This document shows, one piece after another, positions 45,781 through 55,680 of a stretch of DNA of 64,000 nt. The notes under the pieces were generated by a model. That model did no database searches. It saw only the letters and a program-made list of their open reading frames with translations, and had not been told where the DNA came from. Within the stretch, counting starts at the first letter, position 1. The number at the start of each line of letters is the position of its first letter. The DNA comes from Variovorax sp. MHTC-1. Lineage in GTDB: Bacteria; Pseudomonadota; Gammaproteobacteria; Burkholderiales; Burkholderiaceae_C. The stretch covers positions 186,001 to 250,000 of the forward strand of contig NZ_RWKI01000002.1 of assembly GCF_003984645.1 (NCBI RefSeq). Direction: 5' to 3'. A program made the position numbers and the translations under genes.

Positions 45781-45807
45781 GTTCCTTATCAACCCGGAGA
45801 CAAAGCG

Positions 45808-46779
45808 ATGAAACGATTCCTGCAACTGCTGGCCACTGGCCTCGCCCTGGCCGCGGCCAGCCACGTACCGGCCCAGAGCGCCTACCCCAGCCAGCCGCTG
45901 CGCTGGATCGTGCCGTACCCCGCCGGCGGCGGCACCGACAACCTCGCGCGGGCATTGGCCGACGCGATGCAGCCTTCGCTCGGGCAGCCGATCGTCATCG
46001 ACAACCGGCCGGGCGCGTCCACCAACATCGGCGTGTCGGTGCTGATGCAGGCCAAGCCCGACGGCTACACGATCATGCAGGCCGAGAACGCGGCGCTGCT
46101 GTTCAACGAGCACATGTTCGCCAAGCTGCCCTACAAGCCGGCCAGCGACTTCAGCTACATCGGCACCATCGGCCGCTTCCCGGTCGCGCTGGTGGTGCAT
46201 CCGGACTTCCCGGCCAAGACGGTGGCCGAGTTCGTGAGCTACGTGAAGGCGAATCCCGACAAGGTCAGCTATGCCTCGCCCGGCAACGGCACGCCGCACC
46301 ACATGGCAATGGAGCTCTTCAAGCAGAAGGCCGGCCTTTCCATCGTGCATGTGCCGTACAAGGGTGCCGCTCCGGCGATGACCGACATCATGGGCGGCCA
46401 GGTGCCCACCATGATGCTGGACCTGGCCTCAGGCCTGCCGATCATCCGCTCGGGCAAAGTGCGCGTGCTCGCGATCGCGCTGCCGCAGCGCGCGAGCGCC
46501 TTGCCGGATGTGCCGACCTTTTCCGAAGTCGGCCTCAAGGACGTCAACGCCTATGCCTTCCACGGCCTGATCGGCCCGGCCGGCATGCCGCAGGAGGCGG
46601 TAAACCGGATCAACGCCGAGCTGCACAAGGCGATGAAGTCGCCGAAGGTGACGAAGCTGTTCGCGGACTTCGGCTTCGAGGCGCTGCCCGGCACACCGCA
46701 GGACTTCTACAAGCTGTCGCGCGCCGAGAGCGAGCGCTGGGGCAAGGTCATCAAGTCGGCCGGCGTGCAACTCGATTAG
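45808..46779 (+). CDS. tripartite-tricarboxylate-transporter-type substrate-binding protein (Bug/TctC family)
   Basis: A 323-residue periplasmic binding protein with signal peptide (MKRFLQLLATGLALAAAS to PAQS). The Bug family stretches are present: LRWIVPYPAGGGTDNLAR, IVIDNRPGASTNIG, VSYASPGNGTPHHMAMELF, VHVPYKGAAPAMTDIMGG and NAELHKAMKSPKV. Betaproteobacteria have large numbers of such genes, mostly without their transport partners, as here: no tctA or tctB is nearby. As the last gene of operon 2 it probably binds the substrate or a related organic acid and signals or delivers it. Confidence 0.93.
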   Translation: MKRFLQLLATGLALAAASHVPAQSAYPSQPLRWIVPYPAGGGTDNLARALADAMQPSLGQPIVIDNRPGASTNIGVSVLMQAKPDGYTIMQAENAALLFNEHMFAKLPYKPASDFSYIGTIGRFPVALVVHPDFPAKTVAEFVSYVKANPDKVSYASPGNGTPHHMAMELFKQKAGLSIVHVPYKGAAPAMTDIMGGQVPTMMLDLASGLPIIRSGKVRVLAIALPQRASALPDVPTFSEVGLKDVNAYAFHGLIGPAGMPQEAVNRINAELHKAMKSPKVTKLFADFGFEALPGTPQDFYKLSRAESERWGKVIKSAGVQLD

Positions 46780-46785
46780 GGCCTG

Positions 46786-47136
46786 TTACCAACCGAGCCC
46801 CAAGTGAAGCGGCAGGTAGACCGCCATGCCTGCCAGCATCGTCCCCAACACGCCGCGGCGCCAGAAGTAATAAGCGGCGCCGGCCGCAGCGGCATACAGC
46901 CGCGCATCCTTCCAGGTCGCGATCAGGTGCCCTTGCGTCATCACGATCTCGGGCACGATCACCGCCGCCAACGCCGCCGCAGGCGCATAGTGCAACGCGC
47001 GGTGCGCCCATCCCGGCAGGCCCCATGGCCGGTCGAGGATGAAGAAGAAGCAGCGCGTCAGCACCGTGACGCCCGCCAGGCCGACGATCACGGCCAGCGT
47101 CCAGAAATCGGTTGACCCGCCGTTGCCCATGTTCAC
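46786..47136 (-). CDS. azlD: branched-chain amino acid exporter small subunit AzlD
   Basis: A 116-residue membrane protein with four hydrophobic segments, typical of AzlD (TRCFFFILDRPWGLPGWAHR is the conserved central stretch). GTG 47136 overlaps the AzlC stop by 4 bases (GTGA); ATG 47130 is an alternative. With AzlC it exports branched-chain amino acids and their analogues. Its end lies 6 bases from the convergent binding-protein gene, with no visible terminator. Confidence 0.93.
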   Translation of the reverse strand: MNMGNGGSTDFWTLAVIVGLAGVTVLTRCFFFILDRPWGLPGWAHRALHYAPAAALAAVIVPEIVMTQGHLIATWKDARLYAAAAGAAYYFWRRGVLGTMLAGMAVYLPLHLGLGW

Positions 47137-47873
47137 TTGTCGTCCTCCGCACCGGGGTCCAGCCCGAACTGCTTCTCAAGCCAGAAGCACAGCAGCACCG
47201 CGACGCCGATGCCGGCCACGATGTTGAGCTTGAGCGGCAGTGCATAGGCCGCCACGGCCGTGGCGCCCGCGACCAGTGCCGCCAGGATGCGCAGCCGCGT
47301 CGTCGCCATCGAGCAGACGATGGCCACCAGGCTCAGCACGCCGGCGAAGCCCAGTCCCCAGCTCTGCGGAATCAGGTTGGCCAGCACGATGCCGAGCAGG
47401 CTCATGCCCATCCATGAAGACCAGGTTACGAAGTAATTGCCGGTCAGGTAGGCCTCCTGCGCGTGCTTCTCGGGTTCGCTCGCGGGCGGCTCTGGGTAGC
47501 GCCCGGTGAACATCGCATAACTCATGTCGGCCGTGAGATAGCCGTGCATGAGCCGGCGCCAGCGCGGCATATGCATGAGGTAGGGCCGCAGATGCAGGCT
47601 GAAGACCACGAAGCGCAGGTTGACGCAGAAGCCCGTAGCCAGGACCACCCATGCCGGCGCGCCCGCGATCAGCAGCGGAATCGCGGCCAGCTGCGAGCTG
47701 CCGGCATAGACCAGCAGCGTCATCGCGACCGACTCGAACACGCTCATGCCCGACTTGACCATCGCCACGCCGGTCATCAGGCCCCAGGCGCCGATGCCGA
47801 CGGCGACCGAGGACATCTCGCTCGCGCCTTCGCGGAATTCGGGTTGGCGGCGGATGGAAGAAGACAAGAACAT
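47133..47873 (-). CDS. azlC: branched-chain amino acid exporter large subunit AzlC
   Basis: A 246-residue membrane protein of the AzlC/YgaZ family with several hydrophobic helices. Key stretches are IGAWGLMTGVAMVKSGMS near the N-terminus, VYAGSSQLAAIPLLIA, VNLRFVVFSLHLRPYL, and SMSLLGIVLANLIP. It pairs with AzlD to export branched-chain amino acids. ATG 47873 is well placed. It is upstream of azlD in a two-gene operon. Confidence 0.93.
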   Translation of the reverse strand: MFLSSSIRRQPEFREGASEMSSVAVGIGAWGLMTGVAMVKSGMSVFESVAMTLLVYAGSSQLAAIPLLIAGAPAWVVLATGFCVNLRFVVFSLHLRPYLMHMPRWRRLMHGYLTADMSYAMFTGRYPEPPASEPEKHAQEAYLTGNYFVTWSSWMGMSLLGIVLANLIPQSWGLGFAGVLSLVAIVCSMATTRLRILAALVAGATAVAAYALPLKLNIVAGIGVAVLLCFWLEKQFGLDPGAEDDK

Positions 47874-47961
47874 CAGGACTCCCGCCGGGCCGACACAAGG
47901 GAGGCCTGCGGCCCCTCGTAAGGCAGCGAGGATACGCAGTGCCGAGCGCGAGGGCAGGTCA

Positions 47962-48912
47962 TCAGCCGAAGACCTGCCCCGGCTGGATGTCGAAGCCGCG
48001 CAGGAAATCGGCCGCGGCCAGGCGCTTGCCGCCGGGCCGCTGAAGCTCGGTGATCACGACGACGGCATCCCCGGCGGCAACGGCGATGCCCGGCGCGCCG
48101 GCCGCCAGCACCGTGCCTGCCGCGTCGGCAGGCACCCCGGGCTGAACCCGCGCCGCCCAGAGCTTGATGGTTTCGCCGCCGAGCGCGCTGCTCACGCCGG
48201 GGAAGGGATCGAAGGCGCGGATGCGGCGCACGATGGCGGCGGCGTCCTGGGTCCAGTCCATCTGCGCTTCGTGCTTCTCGACCTTGTGCGCGTAGGTCAC
48301 GCCTTCGGCGGGCTGCGGTTCGGCCTGCAGCGTTCCGGCCTCGGCCTGCTTCAGCGCGTCGACGATCAGCCGTCCACCGAGCGCAGCGAGCCGGTCATGT
48401 AGTTGCGCGGTGCTGTCCTCGCCGATGGCGAGCGATTCAGAGATCAGCATGTCGCCGGTGTCGAGCCCGGCGTCCATCTGCATGATGGTGACCCCGGTCT
48501 CGGCATCGCCGGCCTCGATCGCGCGGTGGATCGGCGCCGCGCCGCGCCAGCGCGGCAGGAGGCTCGCATGGATGTTGAGGCAGCCGAGGCGCGGCGCATC
48601 GAGCACCCACTGCGGCAGGATCAGGCCGTAGGCGGCAACCACCGTCACGTCGGGCTGCGCCTCGGCGATGGCGTCACGCGCCGCCGCGGCATCTTCGGGG
48701 TACTTGCCGTCCAGCCGAAGGCTGCGCGGCTGCGCCACCGGCCAGCCGTGGGCGACGGCGAACTGCTTGACCGGCGAGGCCTGCAGCTTCATGCCCCGGC
48801 CGGCGGGGCGGTCGGGCTGGGTCAGCACCAGCACGATCTCGAAGCCCGCAGCGGCGATCGCCTCCAGCGCGACGCGGGCGAACTCGGGCGTGCCCGCAAA
48901 TACGACCCTCAT
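47962..48912 (-). CDS. fmt: methionyl-tRNA formyltransferase
   Basis: Fmt adds a formyl group to initiator methionyl-tRNA. The 316-residue protein has [19 protein letters not shown] at the start, [19 protein letters not shown], then [20 protein letters not shown], which contains the catalytic Asn and His, and [11 protein letters not shown]. The C-terminal domain is complete. It is the last gene of the def/lipoprotein/fmt run on the minus strand, 7 bases after the lipoprotein gene. Confidence 0.97.
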   Translation of the reverse strand: MRVVFAGTPEFARVALEAIAAAGFEIVLVLTQPDRPAGRGMKLQASPVKQFAVAHGWPVAQPRSLRLDGKYPEDAAAARDAIAEAQPDVTVVAAYGLILPQWVLDAPRLGCLNIHASLLPRWRGAAPIHRAIEAGDAETGVTIMQMDAGLDTGDMLISESLAIGEDSTAQLHDRLAALGGRLIVDALKQAEAGTLQAEPQPAEGVTYAHKVEKHEAQMDWTQDAAAIVRRIRAFDPFPGVSSALGGETIKLWAARVQPGVPADAAGTVLAAGAPGIAVAAGDAVVVITELQRPGGKRLAAADFLRGFDIQPGQVFG

Positions 48913-48919
48913 GCGCCCC

Positions 48920-49429
48920 TCACAGCGGGGCCAGCAGTTCGAGCGTCAAATCGTCGCCGGTGTGGTAGCGCTGCACCACGCCGGCGGGATCGACATAGAC
49001 ATAGAGAAGGCGGGGCGTGTTCATCATCTTGTAGCGCCAGGTCCAGATCACGCCGTCGAAGGAACTCACGCGCGTGATCTCGAACGGCCGACCGTAGGTG
49101 CGCAGCAGATCGGCCTCGCGCCAGACGCCCACGCCCGGCTGGATGGTGCGGTCGAACAGGCGCTCGTCGAGTTCCTGGCGGATCGAGATCACGCGGCCGC
49201 CGGCGTCGAGATCGACGTTGTTCACCTCGAAGCCCGCCGGCGCGCGGGAATACTGGAGCCGCTCGCCGCCGCCGGGCAGCGGATAGATGGCGGTGGGCGC
49301 GCCGAGCTGCCGCAGCGCGTCGGCCTTCGAGGTGCCCGGCGCGATTCGCGTGGGCTCGCCCGCACACCCCGCCAGCCCCAGCGCTGCGGCAAGCAGCGCC
49401 GCGGCGCCGGCACGGGCGGCGACGCTCAC
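48920..49429 (-). CDS. small lipoprotein (BamE-like fold)
   Basis: A 169-residue lipoprotein with GTG start overlapping the def stop (GTGA). The signal peptide ends in the lipobox GLAGC near residue 22. The mature part starts with the small [20 protein letters not shown] pattern that resembles SmpA/BamE-like outer-membrane assembly proteins, repeated in the later [15 protein letters not shown], and a long beta-rich end. The precise function is unknown. Its placement between def and fmt is unusual. Confidence 0.85.
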   Translation of the reverse strand: MSVAARAGAAALLAAALGLAGCAGEPTRIAPGTSKADALRQLGAPTAIYPLPGGGERLQYSRAPAGFEVNNVDLDAGGRVISIRQELDERLFDRTIQPGVGVWREADLLRTYGRPFEITRVSSFDGVIWTWRYKMMNTPRLLYVYVDPAGVVQRYHTGDDLTLELLAPL

Positions 49430-49959
49430 CGCCGCCCGTCCCGTTGTTCGAGCTTCTGGTCTTCGCGCTGCTGCTTGAGCAGCTTGCTCTTGATGCGGTT
49501 GCGCTTGAGGGGAGAGAGGTACTCGACGAACACCTTGCCGAGCAGATGGTCGAGCTCGTGCTGGATGCAGACCGCAAGCAAGCCCTCGGCCTCGATGGTC
49601 TGGGGCTCCCCATTGGCGTCGAGGGCGGTCACGCGTACCGCGGTCGAACGCTCGACGCCGTCATAGATGCCGGGCACCGAGAGGCAGCCTTCTTCGTTGA
49701 GTACTTTTTCCTCACTGGCCCAGACGATCTCGGGGTTGATCAGCACCACCGGCTGGTTGCGCTCCTCCGAAATGTCGATCACCACCAGCCGTTCATGCAC
49801 GTCGACCTGCGTGGCTGCCAGGCCGATGCCGTTGGCCTCGTACATGGTTTCGATCATGTCGGCGACCAGTGTCTTGATGCGAGCGTCGACGCCCTGCACC
49901 GGCTTGGCGACCGTGTGCAGCCGCTTGTCGGGATAGCTCAGGATGGTTCTTTTGGCCAT
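49426..49959 (-). CDS. def: peptide deformylase
   Basis: Peptide deformylase removes the formyl group from new proteins. The 177-residue protein has all three family motifs: GIGLAATQV (motif I), EGCLSVPG (motif II with metal Cys) and QHELDHLLG (motif III with metal His and catalytic Glu). Its partner in the same pathway, fmt, lies two genes away. ATG 49959 is divergent from the LysM gene with 162 bases between, and its 3' end overlaps the lipoprotein gene. Confidence 0.98.
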   Translation of the reverse strand: MAKRTILSYPDKRLHTVAKPVQGVDARIKTLVADMIETMYEANGIGLAATQVDVHERLVVIDISEERNQPVVLINPEIVWASEEKVLNEEGCLSVPGIYDGVERSTAVRVTALDANGEPQTIEAEGLLAVCIQHELDHLLGKVFVEYLSPLKRNRIKSKLLKQQREDQKLEQRDGRR

Positions 49960-50121
49960 GAATGAGAGGAAAAATTGTCGTTATTTTCGCCATTTCCGCG
50001 ACGGTACGACGCGCTGCGACCTGATAAACGTTGCCCCTTCAAGGGCTTCAGCGCAAAATTCGTTGCAAATTGTGAGGATTCGTACGTCCCCCTGGGCGTA
50101 GTGCGTGCACACCATCAAACC

Positions 50122-51339
50122 ATGAAACAACTCCGAATCAACGACCGCCTGCGTCCGAACATCTTCGCCACGCTGGCGATGATCGCCATGGTGGGCAGCG
50201 GCACGACGGCCTTCGCGCAAAACTACCCCGTCACGCCGCAGCAACGCGCCACGGCCCAGCAGACGGCGCAAACCGGCGTGCCGCTCAGCGAGCTGGCGCC
50301 GAACGCGCCCGACGAATACACGATCAAGCCGCGCGACACGCTGTGGGCCGTTTCCCGCCTCTTCCTGCGCAGCCCCTGGCGCTGGCCCGAGCTCTGGGGC
50401 ATGAACATGGGCGAGATCCGCAACCCGCACCTCATCTATCCGGGCCAGGTGCTCTATCTCGACAAGACCGGCGGCCGCGCCCGCCTGAGCACCCGCCGCG
50501 GCGGCTCGGGCGCGGCTGACGGAGGCACCATCAAGCTGACGCCGCGCACGCGTTTCGAATCGCTGTCGGGCATGGCGCTGCCGACGCTCAATCCCAGCCT
50601 GATCGAGCCCTTCCTGAGCGAACCGATCGTGGTCGACCAGGAGACGCTGCTCTTGTCGCCGCGCATCGTGGCCGGCAACGACAGCCGCGTGTTGCTCGCC
50701 CGCGGCGACCGCGCCTATGCGCGCGGCGAAGTCAACTCGCCGCTGGTGGAAACCGCCGGCCCCATCAAGACCTTCCGCATCTTCCGCAACGCAACGCCGC
50801 TGAAGGATCCCGGCACCGGCGAGATCCTCGGCTACGAGGCGCAGTACCTCGGCAAGGCCCAGCTGCAGCGCGGCGAGTCGAGCGTCACCGAGATGGTGGA
50901 AGGCAAGGAGCTCAAGAGCGTGGTGCCCGCAACCCTCGACATCGTGGCAGCGCGCGAGGAAATGCGCGCCGGCGACCGCCTGCTGCCCGAGCCGCCCCGC
51001 CAGCTGCTGAGCTACGTGCCGCGCGCACCCCACCAGACGATCGAGGAGGGCCGCATCGTCTCCGTCTACGGCAACGCCGTCCAGTTCGCGGCCCAGAACC
51101 AGGTGGTCGCGATCAACAAAGGCACGATCGACGGCATCGAGAACGGCCATGTGCTGGCCATCCTCAAGAACGGCGAAACCATCATCGACAAGACCGGATC
51201 GGGCAAGGAAACGCTGAAGCTGCCCAACGAGCGCATCGGCCTCTTGATGGTGTTCCGTCCGTTCGAGCGGGTCTCGTACGCGCTGGTGCTCGAAATCAGC
51301 GACGCTCCGCGCATCGGCGATCTGCTGGTCAATCCCTGA
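50122..51339 (+). CDS. LysM peptidoglycan-binding protein
   Basis: ATG 50122 gives 405 residues; the earlier frame start at 49975 is less likely since the leader beginning MKQLRINDRLRPNIFATLAM is a signal peptide and ends at FAQN. One LysM domain follows (about 65-115: YTIKPRDTLWAVSRLFLRS, WRWPELWGMN, HLIYPGQVLYL). The remaining 290 residues are of unknown fold, with a stretch INKGTIDGIENGHVLAI typical of proteins beside dprA in Burkholderiales. It is divergent from def and precedes dprA by 21 bases. Confidence 0.9.
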   Translation: MKQLRINDRLRPNIFATLAMIAMVGSGTTAFAQNYPVTPQQRATAQQTAQTGVPLSELAPNAPDEYTIKPRDTLWAVSRLFLRSPWRWPELWGMNMGEIRNPHLIYPGQVLYLDKTGGRARLSTRRGGSGAADGGTIKLTPRTRFESLSGMALPTLNPSLIEPFLSEPIVVDQETLLLSPRIVAGNDSRVLLARGDRAYARGEVNSPLVETAGPIKTFRIFRNATPLKDPGTGEILGYEAQYLGKAQLQRGESSVTEMVEGKELKSVVPATLDIVAAREEMRAGDRLLPEPPRQLLSYVPRAPHQTIEEGRIVSVYGNAVQFAAQNQVVAINKGTIDGIENGHVLAILKNGETIIDKTGSGKETLKLPNERIGLLMVFRPFERVSYALVLEISDAPRIGDLLVNP

Positions 51340-51360
51340 CGCCTCCTCTTCCCCCTTCGC

Positions 51361-52495
51361 GTGGAACGTGAAGAACTCGCGGGCTGGCTGCGGCTCACGC
51401 TGACGCCGGGCATCGGCAACGGGGCTGCGCGCAAGCTGCTCGCGGCCTTCGGCCTGCCGCCGGACGTTTTCGTTCAGTCGCCGGCGGCGCTGCGGCAGCT
51501 GGTGACCGACGCGCAGGCAGAGGCCCTGTCTCGCGCGCGCCGGCCGAATTCGCAGCGCAGGTCGATCAGACCCTCGAGTGGCTGCAAGGCGCCACGCGGC
51601 GCATCCTGACCCTCGGCGATCCCGGCTATCCGGCCTCGCTGCTTGAGATGGCGGACCCGCCGCTGATGCTCTACCTGCTGGGTGCGCCGGCATTGAATTT
51701 CACGCAGCTCAAGAACAGCATCGCCTTGGTCGGCAGCCGCAATCCGACGCCGCAGGGCACGTCGAAGGCGCGCGCGTTCGCTCGGGCTTCGGTGAAGCCG
51801 GCATTCCGGTGGTGTCGGGGCTTGCGCTCGGCGTCGACGGCGCGGCATACGAAGGCGCGCTCGATGCATCCGATGACCCCGACCGCCCGGCGACGGTGGC
51901 GGTGGTCGGCACGGGCCTGGACCGCGTCTACCCCGCCAGGCACCGCGAGCTGGCGCACCGCATTGCGGCCCGCGGCCTGATCGTGAGCGAGTTCCCGCTC
52001 GGCACGCCGCCGCTCAACCAGAACCTCCCGAAGCGCAACCGCATCATTGCCGGCCTGGCGCGCGGCACGCTGGTGGTGGAGGCCGCACTGCAGTCGGGCT
52101 CGCTGATCACCGCCAGGCTCGCGACCGAGCAGGGCAAGGAGGTGTTCGCCATTCCCGGCTCGATCCACTCGCCGCAGTCGCGCGGCTGCCATGCCTTGAT
52201 CCGCCAGGGTGCGAAGCTGGTCGAGACAGTGAGCGACGTGCTCGAAGAGCTGCAGCTGGAGGACGTTGCCGCTTCCACCGCCACCGCCGCGAACCCGAGA
52301 TCCGAAGACGCCGATGCCATGCTGGAACACCGGCTGCTGCGCAACATGGGCTACGACCCGGTGAGCCTGGATGCGCTGTGCGCACGCACCGGCTTCAGCG
52401 CCGCCGAGCTGCATGCGCAGTTGCTGGAACTCGAACTCGCCGGCAGCGTGGCCCGCCTGCCCGGCGGCCTGTTCCAGCGCGTCGCGCAGGCTTGA
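51361..52495 (+). pseudogene. dprA: dprA, DNA-processing protein, broken by two apparent single-base deletions
   Basis: DprA loads RecA on incoming single-stranded DNA during natural transformation. The start GTG 51361 codes for MEREELAGWLRLTLTPGIGN in frame 1. Near 51530-51545 the frame moves to another that reads PAEFAAQVDQTLEWLQGAT and VGSRNPTPQG. At 51786-51788 it moves again, to the frame that reads GEAGIPVVSGLALGVDGAAY and RNRIIAGLARGTLVVEAA, and runs to 52495. Adding one base at each place restores one protein with every DprA motif. In this sequence the gene cannot be read through. It is followed by smg, the usual neighbour. A sequencing or assembly error is the alternative explanation. 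Confidence 0.85.
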
Positions 52496-52554
52496 CGGCG
52501 TCGCGTTCGAACAACGCGGCGAGCCAGGCGCGCCGAGTGGGCTATATTGGCCCC

Positions 52555-53070
52555 ATGTTCGAAGTGCTCGTGTATGTCTACGAAAACTACTGGCGCGGCG
52601 ATGCGTGTCCCGAGCCCGAGCAACTGGGCCGCAAGCTCAGCGCGCAGGGCTTCGATGCGGAAGAGATCCGCGACGCGCTGCGCTGGCTCGACGGCCTGAG
52701 CCTCGCCACCCAGGGCGTGCAGCTGACCCGGCACCCCGAGGGGACCAGCGCCACGGTGAGCCTGCGCAGCTCGGCCGATGCCGCCCTGCCCGCATCGCCG
52801 GGCTCGATGCGCGTCTATTCGGCCGCCGAGCAGGAGCACCTGGGTGCCGAATGCCTGGGCTTCATCAGTTTCCTCGAGTCGTCTCACGTGCTGCCCTCCG
52901 GCATGCGCGAGATCGTGATCGAGCGCGCGATGGCCACGCCGGGCGACCCGGTGGCGCTCGACGAGCTCAAGATCATCGTGCTGATGGTGCACTGGAGCAC
53001 CGGCGTCGAGCCCGATGCGCTGGTGCTCGACGAGCTTTGCGACGACACGACCGATCGCATCGCGCATTGA
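52555..53070 (+). CDS. smg: Smg family protein (DUF494)
   Basis: A 171-residue cytoplasmic protein of the Smg/DUF494 family, which in many proteobacteria lies after dprA. It begins MFEVLVYVYENYW and continues EQLGRKLSAQGFDAEEIRDA, both family features. Function is unknown, though the family is tied to DNA-processing loci. ATG 52555 is 60 bases after the dprA stop. It is convergent with the DUF1631 gene; the 94-base gap holds a family A repeat. Confidence 0.93.
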   Translation: MFEVLVYVYENYWRGDACPEPEQLGRKLSAQGFDAEEIRDALRWLDGLSLATQGVQLTRHPEGTSATVSLRSSADAALPASPGSMRVYSAAEQEHLGAECLGFISFLESSHVLPSGMREIVIERAMATPGDPVALDELKIIVLMVHWSTGVEPDALVLDELCDDTTDRIAH

Positions 53071-53075
53071 GGCTC

Positions 53076-53120
53076 TCCCCCAGGCTCCGCGCACTTCGTG
53101 TCGCGCGCGCCTCCCGCGGT
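53076..53120 (+). repeat. Short repeat at smg end, family A, copy 4
   Basis: Five bases after the smg stop, cccccaggctccgcgcactt begins the family A core (gcacttcgtgtcgc follows). The gap to the DUF1631 stop continues with GC-rich inverted segments. It may act as a transcript end for smg and the convergent gene; no T-run is seen. Confidence 0.7.
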
Positions 53121-53164
53121 GTCCCGCAAACGGGCCTGGCTTCGCCGGCCGCGGAGATTCTTAT

Positions 53165-55552
53165 CTAGTTCAGCAGTCGTTCGGGATTCGCGTCGAGCTT
53201 GGCCAGCGCCTCGCGCGTGGCCCGCACCGTGAGCGTTTCCTCTTCCGCCGGCACCAGCAGCCCGGCCTGCAGATAGGACGCCAGCCGCCCGACCTGGACC
53301 AGGAAGCTGCGCCCGTCGCTCGATGCGAACAGGTGCAGCTGCTTGCGCTCGCTGCGCCAGACGAACTGGACCTGGCTCACGCGGTCGTTGTGGTCGAGCA
53401 TGAACCAGGTACCGACCTGGAGTTCGCGCGCCCACGCGAGCATGTCCTCGCCGACCTTGGTGCCGGTGTCGGGCACGATCTCGAGCGATGCCGCATCGAC
53501 CCCGAGCAGCAGCTCGATGCTGGCGGCGTCCAGCGGCAGGTCGGTCGCGCCGTCGTCATCGGAAACGAAATCCTCGAGGTTGGCCAGGCGCTTGGCCATG
53601 GCCTCGATCTTGGCCGGCGGAATGGCCTCGGTCTTCGACAGGAAGGCATCGGACAGCGTGGCGCCGATGGTCTTGATGTGCGCCTCCTGCGGCTCGCCCT
53701 CGATGCCCAGCAGGCCCATGCCCTGGCGCAGGCGCTGCAGCAGCTGGGGCAGATCCTGGATCACGCGGGCGCGGTCGTTGCGGTTGGGCTTGGCGCTCGC
53801 GGCCCACACCAGGTCGGAAGCGGCGCGCTTGAGCGTGACCGTCTGCTCGTCCTGGGCGCCGTAACGCAGCGCCGCGATCGCGAGCACCTCGGCCCAGACC
53901 TTGAACAGGAATTCGCGGATCTCCTCGCGCACCGGCATGTCGTTGAGCATCTTGCGCAACTCGATGGTGTACTGGATCGCCATCGTCTCCTTCTGCTCGA
54001 CCTGCTGTGCCACGCTCATCAGGCGCTGGGTGGCGTCGCTCTGCGTCAGGTACTTGTTGAGGAAGGCGACGAATTCGTCGAACACCAGCTTGAACACGCG
54101 CTGGCCGGTTTCAGGGTACTGCTCGATCACCTGGACCACGCGCCGGATCTCGCCCTCTAGCGCGCTGCCCGAGATGGCGGCGGCGTCGAAGCCCATGACG
54201 CAGGAGCCCATGCGGTCGATCAGCATGCGCGCAGGATGCTGCAGCGTGCCGAAGAATTCCGGCTCGGCGATCGCGACGCGCAGCACCGGCATCTGCAGCC
54301 GCGCGAACCACACGCGCGCCGAGAACGGGATGCGCTCCTCGGCAAGAATGGCCTGGAACATCAGCGCCACGATCTCGACCGTCGCCTTGTCGGCCGTGGT
54401 CGGCGCCTTCTTCTTGAGTTCGCTGGTGCGCCGGCGCAGTTCGGCCGCGGTCTGGTGAATGGCCGTGGCTTCGTCGCCGACCACGTACTGCGAGGCCATC
54501 ATCTGGTAGGCCGCTTCCGCATCGGCGATGGCGGCGGCAAAGGCCGGTGCGCCGAGGCCACCGGCATTGCCACTGCCGCCCGCACCGCCGCCGGACCCGC
54601 CCGCGGCTCCGGCGCGGTGCTGGGTGATGTCGCCGCCGATGCGCGCGGTCACGAAACGCTTGAGATTGAGCAGCACGCCCTGCGCCCGCTGGCGCGCCAG
54701 GACCAGCGGCGAGCCGCCGGTCGCGACCATCGTGTCGCCGCCGGCGCTGCCAGGCCCGCGGCCGACGCCGATCGCCGCCGGCGCGAAGCTGCCGGGGGGC
54801 GCTCCGAAGGCGGCCGGATTGCCGCCGATGCCCATCGGCGCGCTGCCGGCATGGGATGCTCTCGCGAAACTGGAGCCGAGCGCCGCCGTGCCGGAACTGA
54901 CACTGCCGGTGCGCTTGACGAAGCTCTTGAGATCGATCTCGGGCATCACGCCCTTCTCGATCAGGAAGGCATTGGATTCCCTGTAGGCCTTGGCGATCAC
55001 ATCGACCAGGTGGTTCTGCACCACGTCCTGCACCTTGGTCCAGAGACTGCGGCTCAGGCCGGCGGCTAGCCACTGGTCGACCAGCACCTTGGCCAGCGCC
55101 TCGGGCTTGAGGATGTCCCGGGCAGCCAGCTCGGCCGTGCCTTCGAGATGCTGGATGCGCAGGCGCAGGTCGTTGAGCTCGAAGCTGGCCTTGTCCTGGA
55201 TGGCCTGGGCCAGGCGCGAGTACAGGATGCCGGTTTCCACCACGTCGTCGCCGATCAGCTCGAGACGCGACAGCGAGTTGGCCGAAGGCCCGCTGCCGGT
55301 GCTGCCGGCCAGCGCCTTGCGCCATGCGGTCTGCGACAACGGCACCCAGCTCGACCCCTGGGCCTGAAAAGCGATGTAGTCGTCGCGGTTCTCCTGCATC
55401 TGGCGCACGTTGCCGGTCATCCCGGCCAGCGCAGCCAGCCGCTCGCGGATCGCGAGAGCGACCGGCGGGATCGCCCCTTCGGTGGCGGCGACGAAGCGTT
55501 CGCGCGTCTCGCGAGCGAGTTGCTGGGAAGAAGCTGGAGACCGCGAGATCAT
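53165..55552 (-). CDS. DUF1631 family protein
   Basis: A 795-residue cytoplasmic protein of the DUF1631 family, found in betaproteobacteria and Pseudomonas. The N-terminal half is helical, with the pattern LNDLRLRIQHLEGT and LVDQWLAAGLSR; a Gly/Ala-rich linker (about 225-335) joins it to a C-terminal half with conserved VWFARLQMPVLRVAI and RIFLDRMGSCVMGFD-like stretches. The family is of unknown function, and no enzymatic motif is visible. ATG 55552 stands alone; the gene is monocistronic and convergent with smg. Confidence 0.88.
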   Translation of the reverse strand: MISRSPASSQQLARETRERFVAATEGAIPPVALAIRERLAALAGMTGNVRQMQENRDDYIAFQAQGSSWVPLSQTAWRKALAGSTGSGPSANSLSRLELIGDDVVETGILYSRLAQAIQDKASFELNDLRLRIQHLEGTAELAARDILKPEALAKVLVDQWLAAGLSRSLWTKVQDVVQNHLVDVIAKAYRESNAFLIEKGVMPEIDLKSFVKRTGSVSSGTAALGSSFARASHAGSAPMGIGGNPAAFGAPPGSFAPAAIGVGRGPGSAGGDTMVATGGSPLVLARQRAQGVLLNLKRFVTARIGGDITQHRAGAAGGSGGGAGGSGNAGGLGAPAFAAAIADAEAAYQMMASQYVVGDEATAIHQTAAELRRRTSELKKKAPTTADKATVEIVALMFQAILAEERIPFSARVWFARLQMPVLRVAIAEPEFFGTLQHPARMLIDRMGSCVMGFDAAAISGSALEGEIRRVVQVIEQYPETGQRVFKLVFDEFVAFLNKYLTQSDATQRLMSVAQQVEQKETMAIQYTIELRKMLNDMPVREEIREFLFKVWAEVLAIAALRYGAQDEQTVTLKRAASDLVWAASAKPNRNDRARVIQDLPQLLQRLRQGMGLLGIEGEPQEAHIKTIGATLSDAFLSKTEAIPPAKIEAMAKRLANLEDFVSDDDGATDLPLDAASIELLLGVDAASLEIVPDTGTKVGEDMLAWARELQVGTWFMLDHNDRVSQVQFVWRSERKQLHLFASSDGRSFLVQVGRLASYLQAGLLVPAEEETLTVRATREALAKLDANPERLLN

Positions 55553-55680
55553 GGACAGTAGCGACGGCTAATTAAAACGTTTCAGGCGCGAGCTTGCATC
55601 TGTAAGCGTAACCGCACAAGAGCCGCCCCCGCTCGGCAGCAACCCCAACAGACGAAAGTCGGTGTGCCGTGACGCGCCGT

